Part shown: piece after piece, positions 33,171 through 35,514 of the stretch | Layout of the letters: every line of letters starts with the position of its first letter | How positions within the stretch are numbered: the stretch's first letter is position 1 | Source: an uncultured Selenomonadales bacterium | GTDB taxonomy: Bacteria > Bacillota > Negativicutes > Selenomonadales > Selenomonadaceae | Length of the DNA stretch: 35,514 nucleotides | NCBI GenBank assembly: GCA_947165145.1 | Contig: CAMUZG010000025.1 | Span: 1 to 35,514 of the forward strand | Reading direction: 5' to 3' | Position numbers and translations under genes: made by a program | The notes under the pieces: generated by a model | What the model saw: only the letters and a program-made list of their open reading frames with translations | Databases searched by the model: none | Told to the model about the DNA's origin: nothing

Positions 33171-33907
33171 TGTGAAAGCCTCCGTTGCAGGTTGTCCAAA
33201 AGTTCGCCACGCAAATTTTCGTCGGGAATTTTTTCGACGACGGGATTAAACGCCGCCTCAACGATAAGCCGCTGTGCCTCCGACTTGTCAAGCCCGCGAC
33301 TCATCAGGTAGAAAATTTTTTCTTCGTCAAGGCGACCGACGCTTACCGCGTGATGTCCGTCAACCTCATCTTCAGCGGCAAGCATGAGCGGAACGGAACG
33401 ATTGCGCGTGCCCTGCGACAGGATAATCACTTCTTCGAGTTCGCGACCGGTTGAGCCTTTCGAGCCGCGTTGAAAGTCGAGCGTCCCGCGAAAAATTTTG
33501 TCGCTGTGAGCAGTCAACGCGCCGCGAACGTTCATCACGGCTTGAGTCCGTTTGCCGCGCTGGCGAATCACGTAGTTGAAATCGAGTTTGCGATTGCCGT
33601 CGCCGAAATAAACCGCTTCAACGTCCGCCGCAGAATCGTCGCCGACAAGGTCAATTTCCACGTCCGCCGAATAATTTCCGTTGCCGATGTCCGCCGAAAG
33701 AAATTCAACCTTCGCGCCGTTGCCGACGGAAATTTTTATTCGACGCGCCACATTGTCAGCGGCAAGATTCACTTCGGCAAAAGTTCGCGACTCGCCGGCG
33801 GGCACGTCAATTATTTGCTCTTCGACCTGCGCGGACGTTTTGAGCTCATTGACGCCGAGCCAACGCCACGAACGCAACGGGATGTTCGCAAAAATTTTTT
33901 CGTCCAC
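33167..33907 (-). CDS. sufD: Compact SufB/SufD-family Fe-S assembly scaffold protein
   Basis: 246 residues, much shorter than typical SufD or SufB (above 400): it keeps only the beta-helix core and C-terminal helices. Diagnostic parts are RGALTAHSDKIFRGTLDFQRGSKGS, EEVIILSQ, and PLMLAAEDEVDGHHAVSVG with RLDEEKIFYLMSRGLDKSEAQRLI. Short forms occur in anaerobes. Start GTG 33905-33907 after GGAGGGAG. No sufC ATPase or second scaffold is nearby, so partners must be elsewhere. Confidence 0.88.
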   Translation of the reverse strand: MDEKIFANIPLRSWRWLGVNELKTSAQVEEQIIDVPAGESRTFAEVNLAADNVARRIKISVGNGAKVEFLSADIGNGNYSADVEIDLVGDDSAADVEAVYFGDGNRKLDFNYVIRQRGKRTQAVMNVRGALTAHSDKIFRGTLDFQRGSKGSTGRELEEVIILSQGTRNRSVPLMLAAEDEVDGHHAVSVGRLDEEKIFYLMSRGLDKSEAQRLIVEAAFNPVVEKIPDENLRGELLDNLQRRLSQ

Positions 33908-33929
33908 AAATCTCCCTCCAGTGCGATTA

Positions 33930-33957
33930 ATTGTACACGGCGGCTGAAAAAAATCAA
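33930..33957 (-). promoter_or_regulatory. suf operon promoter
   Basis: Minus strand TTGATT (33952-33957), 16-base spacer, TACAAT (33930-33935), about 22 bases before the GTG; the leader is very short. Confidence 0.65.
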
Positions 33958-33973
33958 CGCGTCTGCGGGAAGT

Positions 33974-34002
33974 TTGACGGCAAAAATTTTTTGCGATAAA
34001 AT
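33974..34002 (+). promoter_or_regulatory. Promoter of the polysaccharide deacetylase gene
   Basis: TTGACG (33974-33979), 17-base spacer containing AAAAATTTTTT, TAAAAT (33997-34002); divergent from the suf promoter. Confidence 0.75.
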
Positions 34003-34039
34003 TTCAGCATTAAATCACGCGCCAAAGGAACGTGCCGAC

Positions 34040-34834
34040 ATGTTGAAAAAAATTTTACTGCTCGCGGTGATTGTGATCGGTCTCGGCTTTTACAAGTCGC
34101 AGGCTCAAACTGCCGACGAAATTACCGCAATCGCCGAAGGTCCGAAAATTCTCGTGCTCAATTATCATCAAGTCGCCGACAAGACCGCTTACCTTGCCGT
34201 GCCGCCAGATGACTTCGACGCGCAGATGAAATTTCTCGTCGACAGCGGTTGCATAACAATCACGCCCGACGAACTTTATGCGGGGCTCAACGGCGAAATC
34301 GAATTGCCGCCAAAACCCGTGCTCATCACGTTCGACGACGGCTATCTCGACAACTACACGAACGCGTTCCCGATTCTCAAAAAGTACGGCTTGCACGCGA
34401 CGATTTTCGTTATCCCGTCGTTCACGGGCGTTTATCCCAACTACATGAACTGGGAGCAGCTCAAGGAGATGGAGGCGAACGGCATAACGATTGAATCGCA
34501 CACGTTGACCCACCCGAAACTTGAGGAGTTGCCCGACGACGAAATCCGCAGTGAGTTGCTCAATTCAAAAAATTTGCTTGAAGAACAACTTGGACATCCG
34601 ATTGAATTTCTCGCGTACCCGACAGGCACTTATAATCTGCATATCGCGGGCATTGCGCAGGACATCGGCTACAAAGGCGCGTTCACGATTAAATACGGCG
34701 TCGTCGACCGCGGCAGTAATTTCTTTGCTCTGGAACGCGTGCCGATTTTCCATTCCCCGACGACCATGAAAGATTTTTACGAACGAATTGCTTGGCGGCA
34801 GAGTTTTGAAGAATTCGGCTGGAAAAAGCGTTGA
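34040..34834 (+). CDS. Exported polysaccharide deacetylase (CE4 family)
   Basis: 264 residues with a signal sequence (hydrophobic 5-17, SQAQ near 20-23). NodB-type domain: LVLNYHQV, metal-binding Asp pair in LITFDDGYLDN, zinc histidines in ESHTLTHP, LAYPTGTYN. Such enzymes remove acetyl groups from cell-wall or surface polysaccharides in the envelope (PgaB/IcaB-like). The ATG follows AAAGGAA by 10 bases. A much longer frame starting at 33470 is not used, since it runs antisense through the sufD-like gene and lacks the signal sequence at its start. Confidence 0.92.
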   Translation: MLKKILLLAVIVIGLGFYKSQAQTADEITAIAEGPKILVLNYHQVADKTAYLAVPPDDFDAQMKFLVDSGCITITPDELYAGLNGEIELPPKPVLITFDDGYLDNYTNAFPILKKYGLHATIFVIPSFTGVYPNYMNWEQLKEMEANGITIESHTLTHPKLEELPDDEIRSELLNSKNLLEEQLGHPIEFLAYPTGTYNLHIAGIAQDIGYKGAFTIKYGVVDRGSNFFALERVPIFHSPTTMKDFYERIAWRQSFEEFGWKKR

Positions 34835-34836
34835 AA

Positions 34837-34865
34837 TTGACAATCAACCGCCGCGAAGGTACAAT
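34837..34865 (+). promoter_or_regulatory. argG promoter
   Basis: Perfect TTGACA (34837-34842), 17-base spacer, TACAAT (34860-34865); leader about 33 bases. I see no ARG-box palindrome. Confidence 0.85.
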
Positions 34866-34904
34866 GCCTTTGTCTGCGAATAAAATTTTTTGGAGGCTCA
34901 TAAC

Positions 34905-35514
34905 ATGAAAGACAATGTCAAGAAAGTTGCGCTCGCTTACAGTGGCGGGCTCGATACTTCGGTCATTATTCCGTGGCTCAAAGAGAATTACGGCTGCGAA
35001 GTTGTTGCAGTTTGCGCTGATGTCGGGCAGGGCGACGAACTCGACGTCGTGCACGATAAAGCTTTGAAGTCCGGCGCGTCGAAAGTTTTTATTGCCGACC
35101 TCACCCGCGACTTTATCGAAAATTACATCTTCCCCACGCTCAAAGCCGGTGCCACTTACGAAGAAAAATATTTGCTCGGCACGTCGTTTGCACGTCCGAT
35201 TATCGCGAAGAAACTCGTTGAAATTGCGCTTGCTGAAGGTTGCGATGCTGTTGCTCACGGCGCGACCGGCAAAGGTAACGACCAAGTCCGCTTTGAACTC
35301 ACCGTCAAGGCTCTTGCGCCCGAACTCAAAATTATTGCTCCGTGGCGTGAATGGGAACTCGACAGCCGCGAAGCTGAGATTGAATACGCCAAAGCTCACG
35401 ACATTCCGATTCCGACAGCGAACAAGACCTACAGCATGGACAGAAACATTTGGCACCTTTCGCACGAAGGTTCCGACCTTGAAGATCCGTGGAACGCGCC
35501 GCAAAATAAAATGT
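34905..35514 (+). CDS. argG: Argininosuccinate synthase, N-terminal part (runs off the right edge)
   Basis: Joins citrulline and aspartate in arginine synthesis using ATP. The visible 203 residues hold the ATP pyrophosphatase loop [42 protein letters not shown] and [12 protein letters not shown] 8 bases after GGAGG. Translation stays open to the window end. No argH is visible. Confidence 0.97.
   Translation, partial: MKDNVKKVALAYSGGLDTSVIIPWLKENYGCEVVAVCADVGQGDELDVVHDKALKSGASKVFIADLTRDFIENYIFPTLKAGATYEEKYLLGTSFARPIIAKKLVEIALAEGCDAVAHGATGKGNDQVRFELTVKALAPELKIIAPWREWELDSREAEIEYAKAHDIPIPTANKTYSMDRNIWHLSHEGSDLEDPWNAPQNKM

Noticed and set aside
33470-34039. N-terminal extension of the deacetylase frame by 190 codons
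   Set aside because: It would run antisense through the sufD-like gene. The ATG at 34040 has a signal peptide, a ribosome binding site and a promoter just upstream.

Overview
The window reads as chromosomal DNA of a Bacillota (Firmicutes) species of middling GC. Gene order is typical of that phylum: ffh, rpsP, khpA, ylqD, rimM, trmD; rpsF, ssb, rpsR; and Asp23, AmaP, DUF2273, nusB. Many start codons are TTG or GTG placed 5 to 9 bases after a strong AGGAGG-type Shine-Dalgarno. Together with several surface-sugar genes, this makes an outer-membrane Firmicute (Negativicutes, Selenomonadales-like) my best guess. That is an inference; no marker here proves it.

Left region (1 to 5742, minus strand): five tandem lipoprotein substrate-binding proteins of the amino-acid family, one permease, no ATPase, then the start of an AMIN-domain cell-wall protein. 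Next (5808 to 11329, plus strand): tRNA-Cys, ffh and the rpsP-trmD translation operon, which carries an exported cupin between rimM and trmD and a membrane-anchored unknown at its end. leuA (11611 to 13281) follows behind a long, highly structured leader. On the minus strand come a left-handed beta-helix acetyltransferase with a nine-G tract, a solitary livF preceded by a 130-bp tandem duplication, and gyrB.

Middle region: the most unusual gene is at 17546 to 20344. One polypeptide joins an APC-type amino-acid permease to a complete histidine kinase and a receiver domain, so it looks like a transporter that signals. It is followed by a Pit phosphate transporter, a StrF-like glycosyltransferase and a partner of uncertain function. 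A minus-strand group (27204 to 23038) encodes a Nudix hydrolase, a large GT-C-like membrane protein, a GtrB-like glycosyltransferase and a site-2-type protease. With the acetyltransferase, these suggest glycan assembly and decoration at the cell surface.

Right region: rpsF-ssb-rpsR with a probable S6:S18-binding leader; nusB, DUF2273, AmaP and Asp23 with an extra AmaP-like paralog; a compact suf cluster (sufD-like, a PD-(D/E)XK nuclease-like gene, sufS); a polysaccharide deacetylase; and the 5' part of argG.

Two features run through the whole window. First, short word-repeat elements (GGAATT/AATTCC, TATAAGC, GGTTATTAG types) sit in intergenic gaps, and four of them supply the TAG stop codon of the preceding gene. 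Second, the word AAAATTTT is very common, including inside promoter spacers.
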